Shown piece by piece: positions 34,283 to 43,419 of a DNA stretch of 64,000 nucleotides. The stretch lies in assembly GCF_036010485.1 (NCBI RefSeq), contig NZ_CP108568.1, forward strand, positions 1,426,001 through 1,490,000, read 5' to 3'. The first letter of the stretch is position 1; the number at the start of each line of letters is the position of its first letter. The translations under genes and the position numbers were made by a program. The notes beneath the pieces are model-generated. The model worked only from the letters and a program-made list of their open reading frames with translations. It did no database searches and was not told where the DNA came from. Source of the stretch: Streptomyces sp. NBC_01198 (GTDB lineage Bacteria > Actinomycetota > Actinomycetes > Streptomycetales > Streptomycetaceae).

Positions 34283-36100
34283 GTGTCGATCAAGGTCTCC
34301 GACCACGTACTCCAGCGCCTGCGCGAATGGGACGTCGAGCACGTCTTCGCCTACGCCGGCGACGGCATCAACGGCCTGCTGGCCGCGTGGGGCCGCGCCG
34401 AGAACAAACCGCGGTTCATCCAGGCCAGGCACGAGGAGATGGCCGCCTTCCAGGCCGTCGGCTACGCCAAGTTCTCCGGCAAGGTCGGCGTCTGCGCCGC
34501 CACGTCGGGCCCCGGGGCGATCCACCTGCTCAACGGCCTGTACGACGCCAAGCTCGACCACGTCCCGGTCGTCGCCATCGTCGGCCAGACCAACCGCAGC
34601 GCGATGGGCGGCAGCTACCAGCAGGAGGTCGACCTGCTGAGCCTGTACAAGGACGTCGCGGCCGACTTCTGCGAGATGGTCACCGTCCCCGAGCAGCTGC
34701 CGAACGTCCTGGACCGGGCGATCCGCACCGCCTACGCCAAACGCACCGTCACCGCGGTGATCATCCCCGCCGACGTCCAGGAACTGGACTACTCCCCGCC
34801 CACCCACGACTTCAAGATGGTGCCCTCCAGTCTCGGCATGTCCTCCTACGCCCCCGTCCCGGCCGCACCGGACCTCCAGCAGGCCGCCGAGCTGCTCAAC
34901 GCGGGCGAGAAGGTCGCGATCCTGGTCGGCCAGGGCGCGCGCGGCGCGCGCAGGGAGGTCGAGCAGGCCGCCGACCTGCTCGGCGCCGGCGTCGCCAAGG
35001 CGCTGCTCGGCAAGGACGTCCTGTCCGACGAACTCCCCTACGTCACCGGGTCGATCGGCCTGCTCGGCACCCGCCCGTCCTACGAGTTGATGCGGGACTG
35101 CGACACCCTGCTGGTGATCGGCTCCAGCTTCCCCTACACCCAGTTCCTCCCCGACTTCGGGCACGCCCGCGCCGTCCAGATCGACATCGACCCCTTCATG
35201 GTCGGGCTGCGCTACCCCTTCGAGGTCAACCTCGTCGGCGACGCGCAGGAGACCCTGCGGGCGCTGCTGCCGCACCTGGAACGCAAGGAGCACGGCGCGT
35301 GGCGGAAGACGGTGGAGAAGAACACCGCCCGCTGGTGGGAGGTCATGCAGCGGCGGGCCGCCGTCGACGCCGACCCGGTCAACCCCGAACACGTCGTCCA
35401 CGCCCTCGACGACCTGCTGCCCCCCGACGTCATGCTGTCCGCGGACTCCGGCTCGTCGGCGAACTGGTACGCCCGCCACCTGCGGATGCGCGGCGACATG
35501 CGCGGCTCGCTGTCCGGCACGCTGGCCACCATGGGGCCCGGCGTCCCCTACGCCATCGGCGCCAAGTTCGCCCACCCCGACCGCCCGGCCATCGCCCTGG
35601 TCGGTGACGGCGCCATGCAGATGAACGGCATGGCCGAACTCATCACCGCCGCCAAGTACTGGCAGGACTGGACGGACCCCCGGCTGATCGTCGCCGTACT
35701 GAACAACCAGGACCTCAACCAGGTCACCTGGGAGATGCGGGCCATGGGCGGCGCCCCGCAGTTCCTGCCCTCCCAGTCCCTCCCCGACGTGGCCTACGCG
35801 GACTTCGCCCGCTCCCTCGGCCTCGGCGGCGTGCGCGTCGAGAAGCCGGAAGAAGTTCTGGACGCCTGGCAGCGGGCGCTGGCCGCCGATCGGCCGTTCG
35901 TCATCGACTTCCGCACCGACCCGGCCGTCCCGCCGATCCCTCCGCACGCGAGCTGGGACCAGATCGAAGCCGCCGCCTCCTCGATCCTGCACGGCGACAG
36001 CGACCGCGCCGGCATGGTCCGCCAAGGCCTGAAGGCCAAGGTGCAGGAGATGCTGCCCGGCCGCCACCACCGCGACGACCGCCCCGGGGCCGAGGACTGA
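34283..36100 (+). CDS. Thiamine-diphosphate enzyme, pyruvate oxidase/PoxB-like
   Basis: The 605-residue enzyme has the three ThDP-family domains: N-terminal pyrimidine domain (about 1-170, with catalytic Glu in ARHEEMAAFQAVGYAKF), central FAD/DHAP-like domain (about 185-330) and C-terminal pyrophosphate domain with GDGAMQMNGMAELITAAKYW and the paired NN at LNNQD. It most resembles pyruvate dehydrogenase (quinone) or pyruvate oxidase. The GTG at 34283 has AGAGGAAG upstream. Adjacent to the 2-hydroxyacid dehydrogenase it could convert lactate-derived pyruvate to acetate; this pathway is inferred. Confidence 0.85.
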   Translation: MSIKVSDHVLQRLREWDVEHVFAYAGDGINGLLAAWGRAENKPRFIQARHEEMAAFQAVGYAKFSGKVGVCAATSGPGAIHLLNGLYDAKLDHVPVVAIVGQTNRSAMGGSYQQEVDLLSLYKDVAADFCEMVTVPEQLPNVLDRAIRTAYAKRTVTAVIIPADVQELDYSPPTHDFKMVPSSLGMSSYAPVPAAPDLQQAAELLNAGEKVAILVGQGARGARREVEQAADLLGAGVAKALLGKDVLSDELPYVTGSIGLLGTRPSYELMRDCDTLLVIGSSFPYTQFLPDFGHARAVQIDIDPFMVGLRYPFEVNLVGDAQETLRALLPHLERKEHGAWRKTVEKNTARWWEVMQRRAAVDADPVNPEHVVHALDDLLPPDVMLSADSGSSANWYARHLRMRGDMRGSLSGTLATMGPGVPYAIGAKFAHPDRPAIALVGDGAMQMNGMAELITAAKYWQDWTDPRLIVAVLNNQDLNQVTWEMRAMGGAPQFLPSQSLPDVAYADFARSLGLGGVRVEKPEEVLDAWQRALAADRPFVIDFRTDPAVPPIPPHASWDQIEAAASSILHGDSDRAGMVRQGLKAKVQEMLPGRHHRDDRPGAED

Positions 36101-36202
36101 ACCCCGTGCGCCACCGAACGGTGCACAACGCCGGCCGGCTGGACGTGCCGCAGGACCAGCCGGCGCCCGGGCCGCCCCGCCCGGGCGCCGACCCGGCGGT
36201 GG

Positions 36203-36300
36203 ACGCCGTCGAGACCGCGCCTACGCGGTGCCCACCGACTCGCCGGAGGCGGACGGCACCCTGACCTGGGACGCCGAAACCGAGTCCGGCACGAGGTCTG
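36203..36300 (+). pseudogene. Fragment of an enolase-superfamily enzyme N-terminus
   Basis: The frame at 36221 reads YAVPTDSPEADGTLTWDAET, typical of the first strands of mandelate racemase/muconate-lactonising type enzymes in actinomycetes. One base is missing just before it, and the match ends after about 30 residues. The rest of the gene is absent; the CHAD gene follows in the opposite direction. Confidence 0.4.
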
Positions 36301-36376
36301 CGCCGGCCTGGCCACGCTCGGAATCAGCGGCCGCGGCGCCCGTCAGGCGAGGTGGGCGACGCGTGGGGGCGAGGGC

Positions 36377-37930
36377 TCAGTGAGCGCAGGTGGGGAGTCT
36401 GCGTGCGGCATCGGCCATGTTCGCTGCCTGGAGCGCGTGGAGGAGCCCGTAGCCGAAGGTGTCCGCGCCCGCCTGGTGGGCCTCGTCGGCCAGGGATGCC
36501 AGTGCGCGGCGGGCGACAGCGGCGTCCTGGTGGTCGCCCAGCACCTGCTGGAGCTGCTTGGTGCGCTTGCGCAGAGTGCGGGCGCGCTTGCCGCCGTAGG
36601 GCAGTGCGGTCTCGGCGGTGTGCCGGGCGCGCCGGGACGCTTTGCGCACCTGGTGCAGGGCCCGTTCGCGCTCCGGCCCTTCGCCTGCCTGCTCGGCGGC
36701 GGCCAGGCGGCGGGTGAGGCGCCGGCGGTCGGCTTCGGCCGCCTTGCGCAGCAGCTTCTTGGCGGGCTCGCGCGCCTTGCCACGCAGCGGGGGGTCGGCA
36801 AGCAGGTCGTCGAAGTCATCGAGCAGGGCGAAGTAGCGTGCCGAACCGAGGGTTTCGACGGCCGTGCGCCAGGCCGCGGTGTGCCGGGCGTCCTCCTGCT
36901 TGCGCAGTCGGCGGGCGAGCCCTTGGGCGGCGGCGCGAACGTCGGGGTCGGGGTCCTCCCGCCGTAGCCGGGACGCCTGCGCGGGAAGCCGCCGGGCCAG
37001 CACCTCGTGGTCTCGGGCGTCCGCCAGCACGCCTGTCAGCCAGTGCAGTTCGCGGGAGACGGGGTCGGTGCGCGACCGGTCCAGCACCCGCTGCCCGGCA
37101 CGCAGGATGTTGCGGAGGCGTCGGGCCGCGGAGCGCATCCGGTGGAGCGCGTCGGGTGCGTCGGTGCGCGTTCCCGCGTCGGCCCGCAGGAGAGCGGAGA
37201 CCTGCGTGCCGAGCCGGTCCATCACCGCCTCCCCCATCGACCCGGCCGTCATCCGCCGGGCCGCGGGCTCGGGCCCGGCGGCACCGACAGCGGCGAGTTC
37301 GTCGGCCAGGGCACGGTCGAGCTTGCGGGAGACGGTGGCGGGATGCCAGCCGGTGGCGTCGAGGCGGCGGGTTACGGCGGCCAGCAGGGCGGGGGTGCCG
37401 TCGATCAGCTCGACCTCGATCTCCGCCCACTGGGTGATCCGGGTGCCGCCCTCGCCGCCGGCCCGGTCCTTCGCGCGCGGATCGAGTGTCTGCGCGGCGA
37501 CCTCGTCCTGGGCCACCTCGGCGAGGCGGCGCTCGTGCTCGTCGAGCAGCACGTGCCGCCTGCGATGGGTGCGCAGGTGCGCGACGGGCACCAACGGCCG
37601 GCCGCGCGCGTACGCCGCGGTCCTGTCGAGCAGTTCGCCGGGTACCGCGCCGGCCTTGCGCGCCTTCAGAGGGGCGTGGACCTCCAGCCGTGCGGAGGTG
37701 TCGGTCGGGAGCTTCACGTGCCAGCCGGCGTCGTGTCCGCCGCTGCGGCGGCGCAGGGTGACCCCGTGGGTGAGCAGTCGCAGGTCGGAGGTGTCGTAGT
37801 AGATGGCGTCGAGTTCCTCGGGCGGTTCCTCACGTACCCGGTCCACCGCGGCCAGCCGCCGCAGGTCCTGCGGGTCGAAGAGCCCGGTTCCCTCGAACGT
37901 CGCCTCGCGTTCGGAGTGGGCAGTCGTCAT
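36377..37930 (-). CDS. CYTH-CHAD domain protein
   Basis: The 517-residue protein has an N-terminal CYTH triphosphate-tunnel domain (about 1-205), including the ExExK-like start EREATFEG and LRRRSGGHDAGWHVKLP. A C-terminal CHAD domain of conserved His/Arg helices (about 220-510; HRMRSAARRLRNILRAGQRV, HQVRKASRRARHTAE) follows. CHAD domains bind polyphosphate granules; CYTH domains hydrolyse or bind triphosphates. Together they suggest inorganic polyphosphate metabolism. The ATG at 37930 aligns with family starts; the longer frame continues as an antisense of unrelated sequence. It is convergent with the enolase fragment. Confidence 0.86.
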   Translation of the reverse strand: MTTAHSEREATFEGTGLFDPQDLRRLAAVDRVREEPPEELDAIYYDTSDLRLLTHGVTLRRRSGGHDAGWHVKLPTDTSARLEVHAPLKARKAGAVPGELLDRTAAYARGRPLVPVAHLRTHRRRHVLLDEHERRLAEVAQDEVAAQTLDPRAKDRAGGEGGTRITQWAEIEVELIDGTPALLAAVTRRLDATGWHPATVSRKLDRALADELAAVGAAGPEPAARRMTAGSMGEAVMDRLGTQVSALLRADAGTRTDAPDALHRMRSAARRLRNILRAGQRVLDRSRTDPVSRELHWLTGVLADARDHEVLARRLPAQASRLRREDPDPDVRAAAQGLARRLRKQEDARHTAAWRTAVETLGSARYFALLDDFDDLLADPPLRGKAREPAKKLLRKAAEADRRRLTRRLAAAEQAGEGPERERALHQVRKASRRARHTAETALPYGGKRARTLRKRTKQLQQVLGDHQDAAVARRALASLADEAHQAGADTFGYGLLHALQAANMADAARRLPTCAH

Positions 37931-38016
37931 AACGGTCGGCTGCCCGACCTGGTCCCCGGCATTCACCCCGTACGGCCGTCCGCGCCCGGCAACGGTGTGA
38001 CGCACCCGCCCGCCGT

Positions 38017-38187
38017 TCAGGCGGCCGCGGGGCGGCCGGTGTCGGCGCCCCGCACGAAATGCAGGTCCGTACCGCAGATCGCCGAGGTGGAGACCCGCAC
38101 GATCGCGTCGTGTTCCCCCTGGATCTTCGGCTCGGGTACGTCGTCGAGGCGGATGTCCCCGATCGAGTGCCAGACGACAGCTTTCAC
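38017..38187 (-). pseudogene. N-terminal stub of a zinc alcohol/formaldehyde dehydrogenase
   Basis: From the GTG at 38187 (GGGAG upstream) the frame reads VKAVVWHSIGDIRLDDVPEP then IVRVSTSAICGTDLHFVRG, the first 50 residues of a zinc-dependent dehydrogenase including the Cys ligand in CGTDLH. It stops after RPAAA. The rest of the roughly 380-residue enzyme is missing. Confidence 0.65.
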
Positions 38188-38388
38188 AACGAGCACTCCC
38201 TCGGTCCTGGAGCGGTGGCACGAAGATGCCGCTGACCGACGCGTTTCCGTCGAGGGGTCCCGTAAACGCCGGGTGGCCGGCCGTGGCGATTGCCGGGCTG
38301 GAGGCCGGGCACCCGGATGCGTGCGCCGCCGTCGCGAAAGAGGATGGGAGCGCGCAGATGCCACCCGCGCCGTAAAGGAGTGCGCCTG

Positions 38389-39453
38389 ATGCCCCACCGG
38401 ACACCGCAGACCGACACCGTCGCCCCGCCTGCGCCTCGGACCGAGGGTGCCGAAGGATTCTCGGCGGCCGCCGCACAGCGGGAGAGTGCCGAACTCTTCT
38501 CACGATGGGTGGCCGATCTGTCGTCCGGCGCCCTGGACTGCCCGCTGCCCGGCTCGGGACGCACCGCCGAGCGGTTCGCCACGCTCAGCTCGGCGGCGGA
38601 GCGGGATCTGTGCGCGGCCCGCCTTTTCGAGGGGCACGTGGACGCCGCCGCGATCCTCGACGAACTGGGCGCGCCGGCGCCGCAGCCAGGCGAACGCTGG
38701 GGAGTGTGGGCCGCGGAGCCCCCGGGCGCGGGAGTCACCGCGACCCTGACCGGCGGCGGATGGGAACTGAGCGGCCTCAAGGCCTACTGCTCGGGCGCGC
38801 ACAGCTGCACCCACGCGCTGGTGACGGCGAACACCGAGGACGGCCGCTGTCTGTTCGCCGTCGAAGTTGCGGCGAGGCACGACCAGCCCGGGAGTGGCTG
38901 CCGCCCGGTCGAAGGCTCCTGGCAGGCGTTGGGCATGGCCGGCAGCGACACCCCTGACGTGCGCTTCGACCGCGTGACCGCCGAGCCGGTCGGTGGCGTG
39001 GAGGCCTATCTGACCCGCCCCGGTTTCCAGCACGGCGGAATCGGCGTGGCGGCATGCTGGTACGGCGGTGCCCGAGCCGTCGCGAACACCCTGATGGGGC
39101 AGGCCGCCGAACGCGGCCCCGACCCGCTCACCGACGCCCACCTCGGGGCGGTGGACATCCGCCTGCACGCCGCCGACGCCGTACTGCGGCAGGCGGCCGA
39201 CGAGATCGATCTCGACCCCGAGGACATCGCCGGTACGGCCGAGAAGCGCAGCCTTCGGGCCCGGGCCTTCGTGGAGTCCGTCTGCGCGGACGTCCTGACC
39301 CATGTGGGCAGGGCCACCGGCGCGGGGCCGCTGTGCCATGACGAGCGGCACGCCCGCAACGCAGCCGACCTGTCCGTTTACATCCGCCAGCACCATGGCG
39401 AACGCGATCTCGCCGCGCTCGGCCGCCTGATCGCCGACAAGGAGCAGTCGTGA
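38389..39453 (+). CDS. Acyl-CoA dehydrogenase-like flavoprotein
   Basis: The 354-residue protein has the acyl-CoA dehydrogenase layout: helical N-domain, a beta-barrel with GGWELSGLKAYCSGAHSCTH and VEGSWQALGMAGSDTPDVRF, and a helical C-domain. It is shorter than typical members (about 380-400) and the C-terminal catalytic Glu position is not evident, so it may be a flavin oxidoreductase of unusual substrate. GGAG lies eight bases before the ATG. It heads a four-gene operon in which each start overlaps the previous stop by four bases. Confidence 0.78.
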   Translation: MPHRTPQTDTVAPPAPRTEGAEGFSAAAAQRESAELFSRWVADLSSGALDCPLPGSGRTAERFATLSSAAERDLCAARLFEGHVDAAAILDELGAPAPQPGERWGVWAAEPPGAGVTATLTGGGWELSGLKAYCSGAHSCTHALVTANTEDGRCLFAVEVAARHDQPGSGCRPVEGSWQALGMAGSDTPDVRFDRVTAEPVGGVEAYLTRPGFQHGGIGVAACWYGGARAVANTLMGQAAERGPDPLTDAHLGAVDIRLHAADAVLRQAADEIDLDPEDIAGTAEKRSLRARAFVESVCADVLTHVGRATGAGPLCHDERHARNAADLSVYIRQHHGERDLAALGRLIADKEQS

Positions 39454-40220
39454 CCGAAGAGACCCGCCGGCCGCCCTCATACGCCAACCCCATCCAGGCG
39501 CCGGGCACCGACGAAGGACGATGGCTGGCCTGGGACGGGATCGGTAAGCTGCCGGAGGCCGAACTCCCCCACCGCGGACGAGTCGTGGTGGTCGCGGCCC
39601 ATCCGGACGACGAGGTGCTCGGGGCCGGCGGCATGGTGGCCCGTTTCGCCGCCGCGGGAGTGGCCGTCACAGTCGTGTCGATCACCGACGGGGAACGCTC
39701 GCACCCGGAGAGCGGAGCCCTCACCAGCTCGGACCTGGCGCGGCGGCGCGCATCGGAACTCCGCGCCGCCTTGGCCGCTCTGGGCGCGAACTCGGCCGAC
39801 ATCGTGCGACTGAAGGTGCCGGACACCGAGGTCGCCTTCCACGAGGACACTGTGGCGACGGCCTTGAGTGACGTGCTGAGGGGCGCCGAGCTGTGCCTGG
39901 CCCCGTGGATCGGCGACCTCCACGGCGACCACGAGGCGGCGGGGCGGGCCGCGTTGACGGCCGCACGTGAGGCCGAGGTGCGGTGCCTGATGTATCCGGT
40001 GTGGATGTGGCACTGGGCCCGGCCGGATGATCCGCGGATCCCCTGGTCCTCGGCCCTGCGTGTCGATCTGACGCCGGCCGAGGCGGCAGCGAAGCGCTCC
40101 GCCGCGCAGCGATTCGTCAGCCAGATCGAACCGCTGGGCCCGGAGCCGCAGGACGCCGCGATCCTGCCGCCGGAGGAACTCGCCCATCATCTGCGCGATG
40201 CCGAAGTGGTTTTCGAATGA
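39450..40220 (+). CDS. PIG-L/LmbE family deacetylase
   Basis: The 256-residue protein has the zinc and catalytic signature AAHPDDEVLGAGG (His51, Asp53, Asp54) and the second metal His in GDLHGDHEAAGRAAL (about residues 150-164). PIG-L enzymes remove N-acetyl groups from GlcNAc conjugates such as GlcNAc-inositol in mycothiol synthesis or glycosylated antibiotics. The GTG start overlaps the upstream stop (GTGA) and its stop overlaps the next ATG. The substrate is presumably made or modified by the neighbouring glycosyltransferase and methyltransferase. Confidence 0.85.
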   Translation: MTEETRRPPSYANPIQAPGTDEGRWLAWDGIGKLPEAELPHRGRVVVVAAHPDDEVLGAGGMVARFAAAGVAVTVVSITDGERSHPESGALTSSDLARRRASELRAALAALGANSADIVRLKVPDTEVAFHEDTVATALSDVLRGAELCLAPWIGDLHGDHEAAGRAALTAAREAEVRCLMYPVWMWHWARPDDPRIPWSSALRVDLTPAEAAAKRSAAQRFVSQIEPLGPEPQDAAILPPEELAHHLRDAEVVFE

Positions 40221-40852
40221 CCCGCACCGAGCGGACAGGAACACCGGCCAGGTACTTCGAGACCATGTATGAGCGGGCCGACGACCCCTGGCACCTGGCG
40301 GAGCGCTGGTACGAGGAGCGCAAATACGCCCTCACAGTGGCGGCACTCCCACTGCCGCGCTATCGCCGGGCGTTCGAGCCGGCCTGCTCCGTGGGCGAGC
40401 TGACCCGGCGACTGGCCGGCCGCTGCGACGAGCTGCTGGCGGGCGACCGGGTGGCCTCCGCCGTCGCGACGGCACGGAAACGCACGGCGGAGCTGGACCA
40501 CGTCACGGTACGGCAGCTCACCGTGCCCGAGGAGTGGCCGGACGGCACCTTCGACCTTATCGTCCTGTCCGAGATCCTCTACTACCTCGACGGCGGCACC
40601 ACCGATCGGCTGCTGGACCGCGCTCTCGGTGCCCTCGAGCCCGGCGGCACGCTGGTGACCGTGCACTGGGACCGCCCGGTGGCGGAACACCTGGCCACCG
40701 GCACCGGCGTCGCCGACCGCCTCGCCTCCGTACCCGGCCTCCGGTTGCTCGCCGACCACCGTGAGCCGGACTTCGTCCTGCAGGTCCACGGGCGCGATCT
40801 CCACGACGGCACGCCTGCGCCGACGCCGGCCGAGCACGGGGGCCTGGTGTGA
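40217..40852 (+). CDS. NodS-like SAM-dependent methyltransferase
   Basis: The 211-residue protein starts with YFETMYERADDPWHLAERWY, the leader typical of NodS-type N-methyltransferases. The SAM-binding fold follows: AFEPACSVGELTRRLAGRC (motif I), LLAGDRVASAVATAR and FDLIVLSEILYYLD. NodS methylates the free amine of a deacetylated chitooligosaccharide in rhizobia. Here it follows a deacetylase and precedes a glycosyltransferase, so methylation of a newly freed amino sugar is a reasonable inference. Confidence 0.83.
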   Translation: MTRTERTGTPARYFETMYERADDPWHLAERWYEERKYALTVAALPLPRYRRAFEPACSVGELTRRLAGRCDELLAGDRVASAVATARKRTAELDHVTVRQLTVPEEWPDGTFDLIVLSEILYYLDGGTTDRLLDRALGALEPGGTLVTVHWDRPVAEHLATGTGVADRLASVPGLRLLADHREPDFVLQVHGRDLHDGTPAPTPAEHGGLV

Positions 40853-41580
40853 GGTTCCGCGCCGCGGCCGTCGTCATCCCCGCCCACAACGAGGAGGAGC
40901 TTCTTCCCACCTGCCTCGCGGCGGTGTCCATCGCGGCGGGGCAGCCCCAGCTGGCGGGCGTACACGTGCTGACGGTGGTCGTCGCCGACGCCTGCCGGGA
41001 CCGCACCGCGGACATCGCCCGCCAAGCCGGGGCGCTCGTGGTGCCGGCGCACGGGCCCAACCCGGGGAAGGCACGGGCCATCGGTACCGAACGCGCACTG
41101 CGGGAGTTGGGCACCCCGGACAGTGAGACATGGATCGCGGCGACCGACGCCGACAGCGAGGTCCCCCCGCAGTGGCTGGTCCACCACGCGCAGAGCGCGG
41201 CCGAAGGGTGGGAAGCCGTGGTCGGAACCGTGACCGTCCGGACCACGGCCGCGGTGGCCCGGCGCCACCAGGCCGACTACGAGGCGACCCGCCCGCGTGA
41301 TGGGGCCCCATGGCAGCATCCTCACGTACATGGCGCCAATCTGGGCCTCACCGCCCGCGCCTACTGTGACATCGGCGGCTTCCTCCCGCTGGACGTCGGT
41401 GAGGACCGGGCGCTGGTCGCGGCGCTGGAGAGCCGGGGCCACCGGGTGCTGCGCTCCGCGGTATCGCCCGTCGTCACGTCCGCCCGGCCACACGGCCGCG
41501 CACGAGCCGGTTTCGCGAACCACATGGCCGCACTGCTCAGCGGCCCGCCTCCGGCCGCAGACGAGGAATCGGCGAGCTGA
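40849..41580 (+). CDS. Family 2 glycosyltransferase
   Basis: The 243-residue protein has the GT-A fold start VVIPAHNEEELLPTCLAAVS, the DxD-like motif in ATDADSEVPPQWLVHH (about 98-113) and HGANLGLTARAYCDIGGF with an acceptor-side ED (VGEDRALV). No membrane helices are seen, unlike NodC or cellulose synthases. The GTG start overlaps the methyltransferase stop (GTGA). It is the last gene of the operon. Donor and acceptor sugars are unknown. Confidence 0.83.
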   Translation: MRFRAAAVVIPAHNEEELLPTCLAAVSIAAGQPQLAGVHVLTVVVADACRDRTADIARQAGALVVPAHGPNPGKARAIGTERALRELGTPDSETWIAATDADSEVPPQWLVHHAQSAAEGWEAVVGTVTVRTTAAVARRHQADYEATRPRDGAPWQHPHVHGANLGLTARAYCDIGGFLPLDVGEDRALVAALESRGHRVLRSAVSPVVTSARPHGRARAGFANHMAALLSGPPPAADEESAS

Positions 41581-41931
41581 ACGCTCGTCGACCCCCGCCT
41601 CGGGGTTCTCGGCCCTCGGCGGATGCCGCACGTGACGTGCCTTCCCTGCCGTGCCTGCAGGTCGTCGATCTGTGCGCGAAGAACGTCGGCCAGGGCCCGG
41701 GCGGCACCTTCCTGGAGGTCCAGGCGGTCAACAGACGCCGTACCGGGCGCCAGGGGGTTCTGCCCTCACCCATGTCATCCGGCGAACACAGAACGAATCA
41801 AAGACTTACAAACCTCTTAGGCTTGTTTTGCGAGGTCCCCAGGACCCAACGCGGCTGGCCCAGGATGGCGCGGTGACATGCTCCACCGCGACGGGGTGTC
41901 AGTAGTCGGCGGGGGCCGCGCTCGGAGTTCG
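41581..41931. other. Intergenic region with a possible MerR C-terminal remnant
   Basis: On the minus strand near 41650-41735 one frame reads VDRLDLQEGAARALADVLRA then QIDDLQARQG, like the coiled-coil end of a MerR regulator, but no HTH or start is present. The rest is without genes; 41790-41820 is unusually AT-rich for this window. Confidence 0.3.
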
Positions 41932-42894
41932 TCAGGAGCCGGTGGTGAGGCGGGGCAGGATCTCGGTGCGGTAGAAGTCGAAGAACTGCCGCTGGTCCGA
42001 GCCGATCTGATTGACGTACACCTCGTCGAAGCCGGCGTTCGCGTAGGCGGCGACGGCGTCGACGTGCTCGCGGGTGTCGTCGCCGCAGACCACCGCGTCC
42101 GCGATCATCTCCTCGGTGACCAGGGTGCTCGCCTGCTGGAAGTGCTCGGGGGTGGGCAGGAGCTGCGCCAGCTCGCCGGGCAGCTGCTCATTGGGCCAGA
42201 GTCGGTGCACGGTCTTCACCGCGCGCTGCCGGTCGGTGTCCCAGCACACCTTCAGGCCGCCGAGGACCGGCTTGTCGCCGCCGCCGGCCTTGCGGAACCG
42301 CTCCACGATCGACGCGTCGGGCTGCATCGTCACGAATCCGTCGCCGATCCGTCCGGCAAGGTCCGCGGCGCGCGGCCCGAAGCCGGAGACGTACACCGGC
42401 ACCGGCTCCTCCGGGACGGTGTACAGGCGCGCGTTCTCCACCGTGTAGTGGGTGCCGCGGTGCGAGACTCGTTCACCGGTGAACAGCTTCCTGACCACAT
42501 CCACCGCCTCTTCCAGCATCTCCAGCCGCACGTCCGCATCGGGCCAGTCGTCACCGAGGATGTGCTCGTTGAGCGCCTCACCGCTGCCCACCCCGAACCG
42601 GAACCCTCCCCCGGTGAGCACCGCGGCGGTGGCCGCCGCCTGCGCGTTGAGCGCCGGGTGCATCCGGACGGTAGGGCAGGTCACCAAGGTGGTGATCGGC
42701 AGCGACGTCACCTGGGAGAGAGCACCGATCATCGACCAGACGAAGGAGCCCTCCCCCTGCTCGTCGTTCCAGGGATGGAAGTGGTCCGAGATGGCGAGCG
42801 CCTGGAAGCCTGCCTCCTCCGCCATCCGGGCCTGGTCGAGAAGGTCACGCGGAGCGAACTCCTCCGAGGAGAGGAAGTAGCCGAAGCGGGTCAC
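41932..42894 (-). CDS. LLM-class (F420-dependent) oxidoreductase
   Basis: The 320-residue TIM-barrel protein begins with RFGYFLSSEEFAPRDLLDQA. It shows AISDHFHPWNDEQGEGSFVW and GGGFRFGVGSGEALNEHILG, as in the F420-dependent glucose-6-phosphate dehydrogenase-like subfamily. It should transfer hydride with coenzyme F420 (or FMN in some members); the substrate is unknown. F420 use fits an actinomycete. It is monocistronic, with the adjacent FAD-oxidoreductase fragment reading in the other direction. Confidence 0.85.
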   Translation of the reverse strand: MTRFGYFLSSEEFAPRDLLDQARMAEEAGFQALAISDHFHPWNDEQGEGSFVWSMIGALSQVTSLPITTLVTCPTVRMHPALNAQAAATAAVLTGGGFRFGVGSGEALNEHILGDDWPDADVRLEMLEEAVDVVRKLFTGERVSHRGTHYTVENARLYTVPEEPVPVYVSGFGPRAADLAGRIGDGFVTMQPDASIVERFRKAGGGDKPVLGGLKVCWDTDRQRAVKTVHRLWPNEQLPGELAQLLPTPEHFQQASTLVTEEMIADAVVCGDDTREHVDAVAAYANAGFDEVYVNQIGSDQRQFFDFYRTEILPRLTTGS

Positions 42895-43180
42895 GGAAGT
42901 CCCTGTCTGTAGTCATGTTCCGGTCCTGGCCGAGCTGTGGCGGGGGGCGACAACACCGGAGCTGTGGTGGGCCCCGGCCACTGCCGACGGGGCGAGGAGG
43001 CGAGCAGGCTGTCCGGATGCCCTCGAAATGCAGCTGTACGCAGGTGCACAGGCTCCCGGCACAAGATCACGGCCGACGGGCCCGGACGGTGTCAGCTCTG
43101 CACGGCGAGTACCAGGCAGAGGACCACGACGCCCGGATCCAAGCAGGCGAGCAGTCGTCGTCACAGCCGGCGGAGTCGGC

Positions 43181-43419
43181 TCCACCCGCTTCGCCCCGCT
43201 GACCGACGACGTCACGGTGGATGTCGCCGTGATCGGCGGCCGCATCGCGTGCCGCTACTCCGCATGGGAGCTTGCCGCGTCGGGCCGCTCCGTCACCGTG
43301 CTCGAAGGGGACCGGATCGCTGCTGACGCCAGCGGCTGCGCCACAGCGAACTGACAGCCCAGCACAGTCTGGTCCACGAACGGCTGCGCCGCACCCGCGG
43401 CCCGGAGCCGCCGCCCTGA
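43181..43419 (+). pseudogene. N-terminal fragment of an FAD-dependent (DAO-type) oxidoreductase
   Basis: The frame reads APLTDDVTVDVAVIGGRIAC then RYSAWELAASGRSVTVLEGD RIAA in sequence, a degraded dinucleotide-binding start (GGGIAG became GGRIAC). Near 43345 a frameshift moves the continuation to LTAQHSLVHERLRRTRGPEP, and a stop follows at 43417-43419. The rest of the enzyme is missing. Confidence 0.6.

Noticed and set aside
31156..34293. 1045-codon open frame opposite the dehydrogenase
   Set aside because: Gly/Val/Arg/His-rich shadow of a gene with clear FAD and Fe-S motifs on the plus strand.
33995..36070. 691-codon open frame opposite the ThDP enzyme
   Set aside because: Shadow frame with no motif; the plus strand has full ThDP domains.
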